A stretch of 17,339 nucleotides of DNA from Candidatus Blautia equi (GTDB lineage Bacteria; Bacillota; Clostridia; Lachnospirales; Lachnospiraceae): assembly GCA_018064695.1 (NCBI GenBank), contig JAGHUU010000019.1, positions 1-17,339 of the forward strand, given 5' to 3'. Numbering within the stretch: the stretch's first letter is position 1; every line of letters begins with the position of its first letter. Both the position numbers and the translations under genes were made by a program. The notes under the pieces were generated by a model. It worked only from the letters and a program-made list of their open reading frames with translations. It did no database searches and was not told the origin of the DNA. Below are positions 1 through 7,187 of this stretch, in pieces.

Positions 1-785
1 TCATCCGGTGTACCCTGTGCGATGAGACGGCCAAAGTCCAGTACATAAATACGATCGGAGATCTGCATAACCAGATCCATATGATGCTCGATCATGAAGA
101 TGGACAGGTTATAGTCTTTACGGATCTGAGCGATGAACTCTGTGAGCTCCTGTGTCTCCTGCGGGTTCATACCTGCAGCAGGCTCATCCAGAAGGAGAAG
201 CTGCGGCTCGGTAGCCAGTGCACGGGCGATCTCCAGATGACGCTGGGTTCCGTATGGAAGGGAGGATGCGATCTCATCTTTTAAGTGAGCCAGGTTCTGC
301 ATTTCCAGCAGCTCCATGGTCTCTTTTCTCATACGGGCCTCCTCCGCGTAGTTGAGGCGGAAGGTGGCGGATAAGAAGTTCTGTTTTGCGCGCATGTGCT
401 TGGCAATCAGAACGTTGTCAAAAACGGTCAGGTTGCCAAAGAGACGGATGTTCTGGAAGGTTCTTGCAATGCCGAGCTTTGTGATGACATCCGGAGTCTT
501 GCGGATCGGTTTTACAGGAACAGCAGGTACATCTCCGGCATAGAGACGTTTCATTTTGCCCTGAGGAGCGTTGCGGAGAATTGGCTCTCCGTTCAGACGA
601 ACCTCTCCGAAGGTTGGCTCATAGATACCGGTAACACAGTTAAATGCAGTAGTCTTGCCGGCACCGTTTGGTCCGATCAGAGCTACGATCTCGCCTTTGT
701 TTACATCCAGGGTAAGACCGTTGACAGCTACAACGCCGCCGAACTGCATGGTGATGTTGTCCATATGTAAAATGTTCTGTGCCAT
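1..785 (-). CDS. livG: Branched-chain amino acid ABC transporter ATP-binding protein LivG (3' end outside window)
   Basis: This is the cytoplasmic ATPase that powers the LivHM permease. I translated 261 residues from the ATG at 785. Walker A GPNGAGKT lies at about 38-45, the Q-loop at Q111 within ARTFQNIRLF, the LivG-type signature LPYGTQR at 176-182, Walker B LLLLDEP around 196-202, and a switch histidine in MIEHHMDL further on. The frame is still open at the left edge, in a GTPDE-like segment that normally lies within about 20 residues of the LivG end, so only a short tail is missing. Its ATG overlaps the livM stop by one base (TAATG), which implies translational coupling. Compared with E. 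coli LivG there are roughly 24 extra residues between Walker A and the Q-loop (about 73-102). The family call is firm; the exact substrate is inferred. Confidence 0.93.
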   Translation of the reverse strand, partial: MAQNILHMDNITMQFGGVVAVNGLTLDVNKGEIVALIGPNGAGKTTAFNCVTGIYEPTFGEVRLNGEPILRNAPQGKMKRLYAGDVPAVPVKPIRKTPDVITKLGIARTFQNIRLFGNLTVFDNVLIAKHMRAKQNFLSATFRLNYAEEARMRKETMELLEMQNLAHLKDEIASSLPYGTQRHLEIARALATEPQLLLLDEPAAGMNPQETQELTEFIAQIRKDYNLSIFMIEHHMDLVMQISDRIYVLDFGRLIAQGTPD

Positions 786-1858
786 TATGCCTTACCTCCC
801 TTTTTATCTTTCTTTTTAAAGAGACCGAAAAGGCCGTCCCAGCTGAACTCCTTGTTGCCCATGATACCGCGCTGCCAGAAGAGTACGACTACCATAAGAA
901 GGATGGAGTAGATAACCATACGGAAACCGGTACGGAACAGCGGGATCTGGTACTCACCGATGAAGTGAGGCTCATCAAAGAAACGAAGCCATTCCTGACC
1001 GCCGTTGATGAGGAAGGAACCGATGATGGAACCGGTGATGGATCCGATACCGCCAAGTACAACGATCAGAAGAATGTTGTAGGTGAGGGTGATCTGGAAG
1101 GTCTTGGTATCGATGGATCTCATGTAGATACCAAGGAGGCCGCCTGCGATTCCTGTGAAGAAGGAGGAGATCACGAAGGCAAGCTCTTTGTGCTTGAACA
1201 GGTTGATACCCATGGACTCTGCTGCGATGTCGTCCTCGCGGATAGCCTTGAAGGCACGGCCGTAGGAGGAGTTGATGAGCAGGATCATGATAAAGATGCA
1301 GAGCGCGGAGATAACGACCGGCTCAAAGATGTTTTTAAATTTAGGAATGTTGTTAAGACCGAAGGATCCGTTTGTGACAGTCTCCAGTGCAGGAGAAGCT
1401 AAGAGCGCACGGATGATCTCGGCAAAACCAAGGGTAGCGATGGCAAGGTAGTCACTCTTCAGACGAAGAACCGGGATACCTACCAGGATCGCAAATACAG
1501 CGGCTACAAGACCGCCCACAATAAGGGCTGCATAGACCGGAAGATGTACATTCTCCAGCCATGGAGCAATACCGCTTACGTAGTAAACGCTTGGACGAAC
1601 CTCCACAGGGATAGTAAGGATGGCGGTGGTATAAGCACCAAGAGCCATGAAACCTGCCTGTCCAAGGGAGAAAAGACCGGTGAAACCGGTGAGCATGTTC
1701 ATCGCTACAGCGACAACAGCATAAATTACGGAACGTTCAATAATGGAGATCGCATAGGAGTGAGCTTTTGCATTGGCCTGCAGCCAGCCGAGAACGGCCA
1801 GAACTGCCACGCAGACAATGAGGCTCAGAACCAGATCTCTTGTCTTTTTCTGTTTCAT
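785..1858 (-). CDS. livM: Branched-chain amino acid ABC transporter permease LivM
   Basis: This is an inner permease subunit of the HAAT-family importer, 357 residues from the chosen start. It is hydrophobic with many membrane segments and carries the conserved LivM stretch MLTGFTGLFSLGQAGFMALGAY near residues 50-70. It also has the cytoplasmic coupling-loop sequence AFKAIREDDIAAESMGI, and GGIGSITGS towards the end. The frame is open further upstream to 1897, but that start would overlap livH. The ATG at 1858 has a strong GAGGAGGTG ribosome site a few bases upstream and lies 13 bases after the livH stop, so it is preferred. The C-terminus is lysine-rich. The stop codon shares a base with the livG start. 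Confidence 0.95.
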   Translation of the reverse strand: MKQKKTRDLVLSLIVCVAVLAVLGWLQANAKAHSYAISIIERSVIYAVVAVAMNMLTGFTGLFSLGQAGFMALGAYTTAILTIPVEVRPSVYYVSGIAPWLENVHLPVYAALIVGGLVAAVFAILVGIPVLRLKSDYLAIATLGFAEIIRALLASPALETVTNGSFGLNNIPKFKNIFEPVVISALCIFIMILLINSSYGRAFKAIREDDIAAESMGINLFKHKELAFVISSFFTGIAGGLLGIYMRSIDTKTFQITLTYNILLIVVLGGIGSITGSIIGSFLINGGQEWLRFFDEPHFIGEYQIPLFRTGFRMVIYSILLMVVVLFWQRGIMGNKEFSWDGLFGLFKKKDKKGGKA

Positions 1859-1871
1859 TGTAAGCACCTCC

Positions 1872-2753
1872 TCAGACTTTATCGGTTGCCTTCTCACCGA
1901 AGAGACCGGTAGGACGAACCAGAAGAATTACGATCAGCAGCAGGAAGGTAAAGGCATCGGAGTAGGTGGAGTAACCCATAGCTACCAGCATGGTCTCGCA
2001 GATACCGATGACAAAACCGCCGACCACCGCACCTGGGATGGATCCGATACCGCCCAGTACGGCAGCAACGAAGCACTTAAGTCCCGGAAGGGAGCCGGAG
2101 AAAGGATATACGGTCATACGGTCGGTGAAGTAAAGAATAGAACCAACCGCAGCCAGTAAGCTTCCGATGACGAAGGTCATGGAAATCGTATTATCGACTT
2201 TGATACCCATGAGGCGGGCGGTTTCCGTATCTTTGGAAACGGCTCTCATGGCCATACCGATCTTGGTATGGTTGATCAGCTGCATCAGAAGGAATACCAG
2301 CACTACGGTGAGGACCGGAGTGATGAGGGTTACTAAAGATGCGGAGATATCACCGAACTGTAAGATGACCTTCAGGAATGGGATTTCCGGATAGGACTTA
2401 GGAAGAGCGGTGAAGAGATAAGTGGAAAGATTCTGCAGCAGGTAGCTGACACCGATCGCGGAGATCATGATGGACATACGCGGGGAATGACGAAGGGGCT
2501 TGTAAGCAGCCTTTTCGATCACAACACCCAGGAGTACGGTTCCTGCCAGTACCACAGGGATCGAGATGAACCATGGGAAGGATGCCATGGAAAAGATCAT
2601 AAAGTAACCGGCCATCATAAAGATGTCGCCGTGAGCGAAGTTGATCAGACGGAGAATACCATATACCATGGTGTATCCGATGGCGATCAGCGCGTAGGCA
2701 CCGCCCAGGGAAATACCGGTCAGCAGATGCTGGGCAAATGTAGTTAAGCTCAT
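1872..2753 (-). CDS. livH: Branched-chain amino acid ABC transporter permease LivH
   Basis: This is the second permease of the importer, 293 residues and the usual length for LivH. The N-terminal part has the family hallmark GGAYALIAIGYTMVYGILRL followed by INFAHGDIFMMAGY. The central part has AMRAVSKDTETARLMGI, the coupling loop contacting the ATPase, and the C-terminal part has AAVLGGIGSIPGAVVGG. The start is supported by AGGAGG seven bases upstream (rc of 2761-2766). It lies between livJ, from which it is separated by 116 bases holding a stem-loop, and livM, 13 bases downstream. Confidence 0.95.
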   Translation of the reverse strand: MSLTTFAQHLLTGISLGGAYALIAIGYTMVYGILRLINFAHGDIFMMAGYFMIFSMASFPWFISIPVVLAGTVLLGVVIEKAAYKPLRHSPRMSIMISAIGVSYLLQNLSTYLFTALPKSYPEIPFLKVILQFGDISASLVTLITPVLTVVLVFLLMQLINHTKIGMAMRAVSKDTETARLMGIKVDNTISMTFVIGSLLAAVGSILYFTDRMTVYPFSGSLPGLKCFVAAVLGGIGSIPGAVVGGFVIGICETMLVAMGYSTYSDAFTFLLLIVILLVRPTGLFGEKATDKV

Positions 2754-2805
2754 AAAGAAGCCTCCTGAATAGATTCTGGCTGAAAACAGCCGGGTTCTTT
2801 AACTC

Positions 2806-2835
2806 AAAACGAGGGTGAAGTAATTCTTCACCCTC
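2806..2835 (-). terminator. Stem-loop between livJ and livH, probable partial terminator
   Basis: A perfect 10-bp stem (GAGGGTGAAG pairing with CTTCACCCTC, 2811-2820 with 2826-2835) encloses a 5-base loop. In the direction of the operon it is followed by GTTTTGAGTT, a short T tract. Its position just after the binding-protein gene suggests partial termination or protection of the livJ message, giving more LivJ than membrane subunits. The structure is visible; its effect is inferred. Confidence 0.65.
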
Positions 2836-2869
2836 ATTGTATGCTATGTTGGCTTTAAAACTATTTTGA

Positions 2870-4048
2870 TTACTGTACGGTTACAGTTTTCAGGAACTGG
2901 AAGCCGCCGTCTTTTACAACGTCGATGTAAGCGGTGTCTTTGTTAGCATCGCCGATTGCGTTGAAGGTGATGGCACCGGTAACGCCCTCAGTGCTGAGTG
3001 CTGCAATAGCCTCTTTCAGCTCTGCGCCGTCGGTGGTTCCTGCTGCTTCAAGAGCGTCGCAGATTACGTTGTAGGTATCGAAGCAAAGTGCGGTGTTACC
3101 AACGATCGCATCGTTTCCACCGTTGTTCTCGATACGTTTTGCATCAGCGTTGAGCCACTCTTTGTAGCCTTTTACGAAGTCAACAGCGATTGGGTTGGAC
3201 TCATCTGCCTCATCGAAGAAGGTGGAGCAAACCATTCCCTCAGCCTCTTCTACACCGGCATTGTCAATGATGGTGGAGTTGTACCAGGTATCACCAGCCA
3301 TGAATGCTGCATCGATACCAAGCTCGCGAGCCTGTTTGATTACGAGTGGAGCAACAGTGATGGAGGTAGGAGCGAAGATTGCCTCTGCCTCAGCTGCTTT
3401 AACCTCAGTCAGGACTGCTTTGAAATCGGACTGGTTGGTCTGGAACTGCTGATCGGTAACGATGGTTCCGCCAAGAGCCTCAAACTGTTTTTTGAAGAAG
3501 GAAGCAAGACCGGTGGAGTAGTCATCACCGAGCTGCTCGATAACTGCTACTTTGGTGTAGCCCTCATCGAATGCGTACTGAGCCATTACAGAACCCTGGA
3601 ATGGATCAAGGAAGCATACGCGGAAGTAGTACTCACATCCGGAAGTTACCTGTGGGTTGGTGCAGGAGCATCCGATTGCAGGGATCTCAGCATCAGCGAA
3701 GATAGGACCTGCTGCGATAGAAACACCGGAACCGTAGGAACCGATAACAGCGGTAACGCCGTCAGCTACAAGTTTCTGAGCTGCGGTAACTGCCTCAGTC
3801 TTATCGGATTTGTTATCAACCTCATCAAGCTCGATCTGGTATTCAACACCGTCGATGGTTACGGTTGGTCTGAGCTCGTTAGCGTAACGTGCGCCCTGAA
3901 GCTCCTGGATACCGCCGCCGCCGTTCTCACCGGTCTGTGGCTCGAATACACCGATCTTGATTACGTCTGCTGCGAATGCAGAGCCGGAAATCATAGTTAC
4001 TGCCATGGTTGCTGCAGCTAAGGAAGCTGCGAGTTTTTTCATTTTCAT
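2870..4048 (-). CDS. livJ: Branched-chain amino acid-type ABC transporter substrate-binding protein
   Basis: This is the extracytoplasmic receptor of the importer, 392 residues of the Leu/Ile/Val-binding (periplasmic-binding type I) family. The N-terminus is a classical signal peptide: MKMKK, then an Ala-rich hydrophobic core, ending SAFA before ADVIKIG. The mature part starts with IKIGVFEPQTG and continues with VAVIGSYGSGVSIAAGPIFADAEIPAIG, typical of LivJ-like proteins. No lipobox cysteine is present, which is unusual for a binding protein in a monoderm. A strong ribosome site (AGGAGG) and a near-consensus promoter precede it. The substrate could be another amino acid or an amide, since this family also includes urea and amide receptors; the livHMG neighbours favour amino acids. 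Confidence 0.93.
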   Translation of the reverse strand: MKMKKLAASLAAATMAVTMISGSAFAADVIKIGVFEPQTGENGGGGIQELQGARYANELRPTVTIDGVEYQIELDEVDNKSDKTEAVTAAQKLVADGVTAVIGSYGSGVSIAAGPIFADAEIPAIGCSCTNPQVTSGCEYYFRVCFLDPFQGSVMAQYAFDEGYTKVAVIEQLGDDYSTGLASFFKKQFEALGGTIVTDQQFQTNQSDFKAVLTEVKAAEAEAIFAPTSITVAPLVIKQARELGIDAAFMAGDTWYNSTIIDNAGVEEAEGMVCSTFFDEADESNPIAVDFVKGYKEWLNADAKRIENNGGNDAIVGNTALCFDTYNVICDALEAAGTTDGAELKEAIAALSTEGVTGAITFNAIGDANKDTAYIDVVKDGGFQFLKTVTVQ

Positions 4049-4092
4049 AATGAACTCCTCCTTTTATTTGTTTCCCTATGAGGACATTTGTA

Positions 4093-4104
4093 TTTCCCGG
4101 GAAA
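4093..4104. promoter_or_regulatory. Palindrome TTTCCCGGGAAA in the livJ leader
   Basis: A perfect 12-bp palindrome lies just downstream of the livJ -10 box, at about +6 to +17 of the expected transcript. This is where an operator for a repressor could sit. A related TTCCCGGGAA palindrome occurs at 7625-7634 upstream of another gene. Function is inferred only from position and symmetry. Confidence 0.35.
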
Positions 4105-4116
4105 ACATTTTTCCTT

Positions 4117-4145
4117 ATTATAATCATTAGAAGGGAAATTGGCAA
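4117..4145 (-). promoter_or_regulatory. Sigma-A type promoter of livJHMG
   Basis: On the minus strand the -35 box is TTGCCA (4145-4140) and the -10 box is a perfect TATAAT (4122-4117), with a 17-base spacer. It lies about 70 bases upstream of the livJ start codon, so it is well placed to drive the whole liv operon. Confidence 0.8.
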
Positions 4146-4197
4146 GGTTTTTCTTTGCTGTATGGAGGCTGAAGGCGGGGCCGATTGTATGTTTTTA

Positions 4198-4226
4198 TGT
4201 ACAGTTCCGGCGCAGAATGTTATAGT
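4198..4226 (+). promoter_or_regulatory. Promoter of the rsmJ-like gene
   Basis: TGTACA (4198-4203), a 17-base spacer and TATAGT (4221-4226) form a plausible sigma-A promoter. The start point expected near 4233 is about 30 bases before the TTG start at 4264. This placement rules out the longer reading starting at 4078, which would begin upstream of the promoter. Confidence 0.6.
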
Positions 4227-4263
4227 GGAGAGAAAGAACAAAACAGTGTACAGGAGTGGGAAT

Positions 4264-5046
4264 TTGAATAAATACAGTAAGGAACGATTGGAAGAGGAGA
4301 GAGCGGACAGCAGCGCGGCACCGCTGGTGGTATGTATGGGAAAAGGTGCCCAGAAGGATGCGGCCACGGCTCTGGCAAAAAGAGTTGGCGCGCCGCTCTC
4401 GGATAAGCCCGGTAAGGAACTGACCCTTCTCATCGACGGAAACGGCGTCTCATTAAACGGATACGGACTGACCTTTAAGGGTGATTTTGAGCAGATGCTG
4501 CACCGGCTGACCGAGGGCCGCCTGCAGCACGAGATGATCTCCAGGGTCTGCAAAACGAAGGAGACAGGCCTTAAAGCCATCGACGCCACCGCAGGCATGG
4601 GTGAGGATTCCATCCTGCTGGCAGCCAACGGATACGATGTGACCCTCCACGAACAGAACCCGGTGATCGCGGCACTCTTAAAGGATGCCCTGCGGCGCGG
4701 AAAAAAACATCCGGTGCTGAAGGAAATCGTGGAGCGCATGCACCTGGTGGAAGGGGACAGCGTGGAGCTGATGCCAAAGCGCGTGGATGAGCCGGAGCTG
4801 ATCTTTTTAGACCCCATGTTTCCGGAGCGGCAGAAGAGCGGCCTTATTAATAAGAAGCTGCAGCTGATCCAGAAGCTGGAGCGGCCCTGCACGGAGGAGA
4901 GCGAGCTCTTTGACGCAGCCATTGCCGCCCACCCAAAGAAGATCATCGTGAAGAGACCTCTTAAAGGTCCATACCTGGCGGACCGGGAACCAACCTATAC
5001 AGTGAAGGGAAAAGCCATCCGCTATGATGTGTATATATATGGATAA
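4264..5046 (+). CDS. rsmJ: RsmJ-like class I SAM-dependent methyltransferase (16S rRNA guanine-N2), TTG start
   Basis: A 260-residue protein matches the RsmJ family, which in E. coli methylates G1516 of 16S rRNA at N2 using S-adenosylmethionine. The SAM-binding motif AIDATAGMGEDSILLA lies at 105-120, followed by VTLHEQNPVIAALLKDALRRG, then the catalytic-type LDPMFP at 182-187 with PERQKSGLINKK. The C-terminus has KKIIVKRPLKGPYLA and ends in a strand like RYDVYIYG. The start is inferred to be TTG at 4264, because AGGAG (4252-4256) lies 7 bases upstream and residues from there match the usual RsmJ N-terminal Rossmann-like beginning. An ATG at 4078 would add 62 unlike residues and cross the promoter. 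It is divergent from livJ. The family is firm; the exact base modified in this organism is inferred. Confidence 0.82.
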   Translation: MNKYSKERLEEERADSSAAPLVVCMGKGAQKDAATALAKRVGAPLSDKPGKELTLLIDGNGVSLNGYGLTFKGDFEQMLHRLTEGRLQHEMISRVCKTKETGLKAIDATAGMGEDSILLAANGYDVTLHEQNPVIAALLKDALRRGKKHPVLKEIVERMHLVEGDSVELMPKRVDEPELIFLDPMFPERQKSGLINKKLQLIQKLERPCTEESELFDAAIAAHPKKIIVKRPLKGPYLADREPTYTVKGKAIRYDVYIYG

Positions 5047-5168
5047 AAAGACAGCAAAATAATGATATCTCGGGGCAAAAAAAGGAAAGAAAAAAAGCCG
5101 GGATAATAATAAAATAGAAGCATCAGAGAATGCTGTGAAAATAAGCATACAGAAAGGAAGAACGAACA

Positions 5169-6020
5169 ATGATTACAGATATCGCGCATATTGCCATGAA
5201 CCCACTGGACATGGACAAGAGCATTAAATTCTACACAGAAGTGCTGGGATTTAAAAAGGTTTTTGAACTGCCTCACGAGGACGGCACCCCATGGATCATC
5301 TACCTGAAGATCAACAAAGGACATTTCCTTGAGATGTTCTACGGCGGAACCCTGGACAGAGATTACGCATACGATCCAAAGAAGGTCGGCTACTATCACC
5401 TCTGCATCGACTGCGGCGACATCAAAGCCAAAGCACAGGAGCTTTTTGAGAAAGGCGTTCTGGAGGCACCTGTCACCGGATTTGAGAGAGACAAAAATCC
5501 AAACCTCTGGATCCACGACCCGGATGGAAACGCTATTGAGTTCGTAGAGTACCAGCCTGACTGCATTCACTTTGAGGAGCTTGGAACCCAGGGCTATGAA
5601 TTAGGCGGAGAGAACTATAAGGGAATCGCACACGCTGCCTTCGTAGTAAAAGATATCGACGCTTCCATGGATTTCTACTGCAACCATCTTGGCTTCAAAC
5701 ATATCTACACCTTAAATGACGAGAACGGAAACCCATGGCTGAACTTCCTGCAGGTTCGCCCGGGCGTATACCTGGAGCTCTTCTTAAACGGTGAGGGCGA
5801 GAACCCTGCAAGCTGGACCGCAAGAGGCTTCACCCATGTATGTCTGGAGACCGATGACCTGATCGGTGAGGTGGAGAGACTCCGCGCAGAGGGCATTGAG
5901 ATCGATGACGAGCCAAAGACCTCTGCAGATAAGAACTGGCAGGCATGGATCCACGATCCTGACGGAAACATGATCGAGCTTATGATGATCGATCCGGAAT
6001 CCCCACAGGCTCTGGCATAA
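5169..6020 (+). CDS. Two-domain VOC (glyoxalase/dioxygenase superfamily) protein
   Basis: A 283-residue protein made of two tandem vicinal-oxygen-chelate domains, about 1-128 and 150-275. Each carries a full set of candidate metal ligands in the usual places: H7, E55, H77, E124 in the first and H155, E203, H223, E270 in the second. Each ends in the typical WIHDPDGN followed by hydrophobic residues and Glu. This pattern fits glyoxalase I-like or other metal-dependent lyase, isomerase or dioxygenase activity, but the substrate cannot be named from sequence. It may act on a small aldehyde or ring compound. The start at 5169 has AGAAAGGAAG upstream. It is 122 bases after rsmJ and ends in a strong terminator, so it may be co-transcribed with rsmJ or monocistronic. 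The 122-base gap shows no clear promoter or hairpin. Confidence 0.88.
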   Translation: MITDIAHIAMNPLDMDKSIKFYTEVLGFKKVFELPHEDGTPWIIYLKINKGHFLEMFYGGTLDRDYAYDPKKVGYYHLCIDCGDIKAKAQELFEKGVLEAPVTGFERDKNPNLWIHDPDGNAIEFVEYQPDCIHFEELGTQGYELGGENYKGIAHAAFVVKDIDASMDFYCNHLGFKHIYTLNDENGNPWLNFLQVRPGVYLELFLNGEGENPASWTARGFTHVCLETDDLIGEVERLRAEGIEIDDEPKTSADKNWQAWIHDPDGNMIELMMIDPESPQALA

Positions 6021-6035
6021 TTAAAATAATAAAAC

Positions 6036-6089
6036 AGGGATCTGTTCCTATTTACCAATGGTAAAACGGAGCAGGTCCCTTTTGTTTTT
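6036..6089. terminator. Bidirectional intrinsic terminator between converging genes
   Basis: The outer arms 6036-6048 and 6068-6080 pair over 13 bp with two G-U pairs. An inner stem TTTACC/GGTAAA closes on a 3-base loop. On the plus strand TTTTGTTTTT follows. On the minus strand a T-rich GTTTTATTATTTT follows. It serves the VOC gene and also the converging oxidoreductase gene, whose stop lies 5 bases away. Confidence 0.85.
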
Positions 6090-6093
6090 GGTA

Positions 6094-7107
6094 TTATTCA
6101 AATGGATATTTGTAATTCCAGTCGTTTCTAAGCTTATCGCACTGCTTCAGCACGCTTAAGGTAGCCTCCCACGGCATCAGCGGGGACTCCTTGATGCCCT
6201 TTCTCAGGCAGTCGTTGACGTAGGCGATCTCAAACTGATACCCCTCATCCTCAACGCCTTCGATCTTCTGCGGAACAGGAGCTTTGATGGTCTCCTCCTG
6301 ATCGCCGATGATCACCTGAGCCTCAGATGGTTTCCAGAAGGACGGCACGATGATGCGGCCTTTGGTTCCGTAAATATAAGCGGTATCCGGGATCTCGGTT
6401 CGGATGGCGTTTGTCATAACAGAGAGTGCGCCGTTATCGTACTGGGCAATGTAGCTTTCCTGCTCATCCACCATGAGATGCAGATGGTCCGTGTTCATGG
6501 ACATGAGACCGGTGAGGGCCACCGGATCCTTTTCAAAGATCATTCTGGAGAAATGCAGGTTGTAGACGCCCACATCCAGAAGACCGCCGCCTGCTGTGGC
6601 AGGGTCCACCAGACGTCCGCCGCAGTCGTCCGGAATTCTGTATGCGAAGGAGGAGTGCATGGCGCGGACTTCGCCGATGCCCTTCTCGCCAATGCGGGCT
6701 TTGATCATGTCGATGATCGGGAAAAATCTGGTCCACACGGCTTCCATAAAGAATACGTTGTTTTTCTTAGCGCGGGCGATCATCTCCTCTGCCTCAGCGG
6801 CACCCACGCCGGCCGGCTTTTCCACCAGTACGGACTTGCCGGAATTCATGGCACGGATAGCCGGCTCCTTGTGGCCTGGATGAGGTACCGGAATATATAC
6901 CACATCGATGTCGTTCCTTGCGATCATCTCATCGTAGGTGATGGCTTCCGGGATATCAAATCTCTCTGCCATCTTTTTAGCTGTCTCCATGGTTCGGGAG
7001 GAGATGGCCACGATGTTCATATCCTCTACCTGGCGGGCACCTTTCATCCAGCGGTCCAGGATGATACCTGCGCCTAAAAGGCCCCAGCGAATTTCTTTTT
7101 TCTCCAT
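6094..7107 (-). CDS. Gfo/Idh/MocA family NAD(P)-dependent oxidoreductase, dihydrodiol dehydrogenase-like
   Basis: A 337-residue cytoplasmic oxidoreductase. The N-terminal Rossmann fold begins IRWGLLGAGIILDRW (6-20) with the dinucleotide-binding glycines. The VEKPAG motif gives the conserved K97. The C-terminal substrate domain begins near 130 and holds GGGLLDVGVYNLHF (173-186), giving D178 and Y182. The Lys-Asp-Tyr arrangement resembles the dimeric dihydrodiol dehydrogenase branch rather than the Lys-Asp-His of inositol dehydrogenases. The substrate is probably a sugar or polyol, but it is not determinable here. It is the last gene of a minus-strand group after the MBL and DUF523 genes, with an 80-base gap that holds a 16-base triple repeat. 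An AGGAA-type ribosome site precedes the ATG. Confidence 0.9.
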   Translation of the reverse strand: MEKKEIRWGLLGAGIILDRWMKGARQVEDMNIVAISSRTMETAKKMAERFDIPEAITYDEMIARNDIDVVYIPVPHPGHKEPAIRAMNSGKSVLVEKPAGVGAAEAEEMIARAKKNNVFFMEAVWTRFFPIIDMIKARIGEKGIGEVRAMHSSFAYRIPDDCGGRLVDPATAGGGLLDVGVYNLHFSRMIFEKDPVALTGLMSMNTDHLHLMVDEQESYIAQYDNGALSVMTNAIRTEIPDTAYIYGTKGRIIVPSFWKPSEAQVIIGDQEETIKAPVPQKIEGVEDEGYQFEIAYVNDCLRKGIKESPLMPWEATLSVLKQCDKLRNDWNYKYPFE

Positions 7108-7129
7108 GCTGTTCCTGTTTCCCTTCTTA

Positions 7130-7177
7130 TATAAAAACTGTTAAGTATAAAAACTGTTAAGTATAAATTCTGTTATG
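7130..7177. repeat. Three tandem 16-base repeats
   Basis: The unit TATAAAAACTGTTAAG occurs at 7130-7145 and 7146-7161 without change, and at 7162-7177 as a diverged third copy (TATAAATTCTGTTATG). It sits in the gap upstream of the oxidoreductase gene. Read on the minus strand each unit contains TTAACA and TTTATA, so it could be a phased protein-binding array or a source of promoter-like boxes. The spacing gives no standard 17-base promoter. Confidence 0.8.
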
Positions 7178-7187
7178 CGAACATGAT

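Noticed and set aside
779..1402. A 207-residue acidic open frame on the plus strand
   Set aside because: It is antisense to livM, with a composition typical of a shadow frame and no start signal.
3927..4946. A 339-residue open frame on the minus strand across the livJ start and rsmJ
   Set aside because: It overlaps two well-supported genes and both promoters, is rich in Ser and Arg, and ends in a frame-shifted reading of the LivJ signal peptide.
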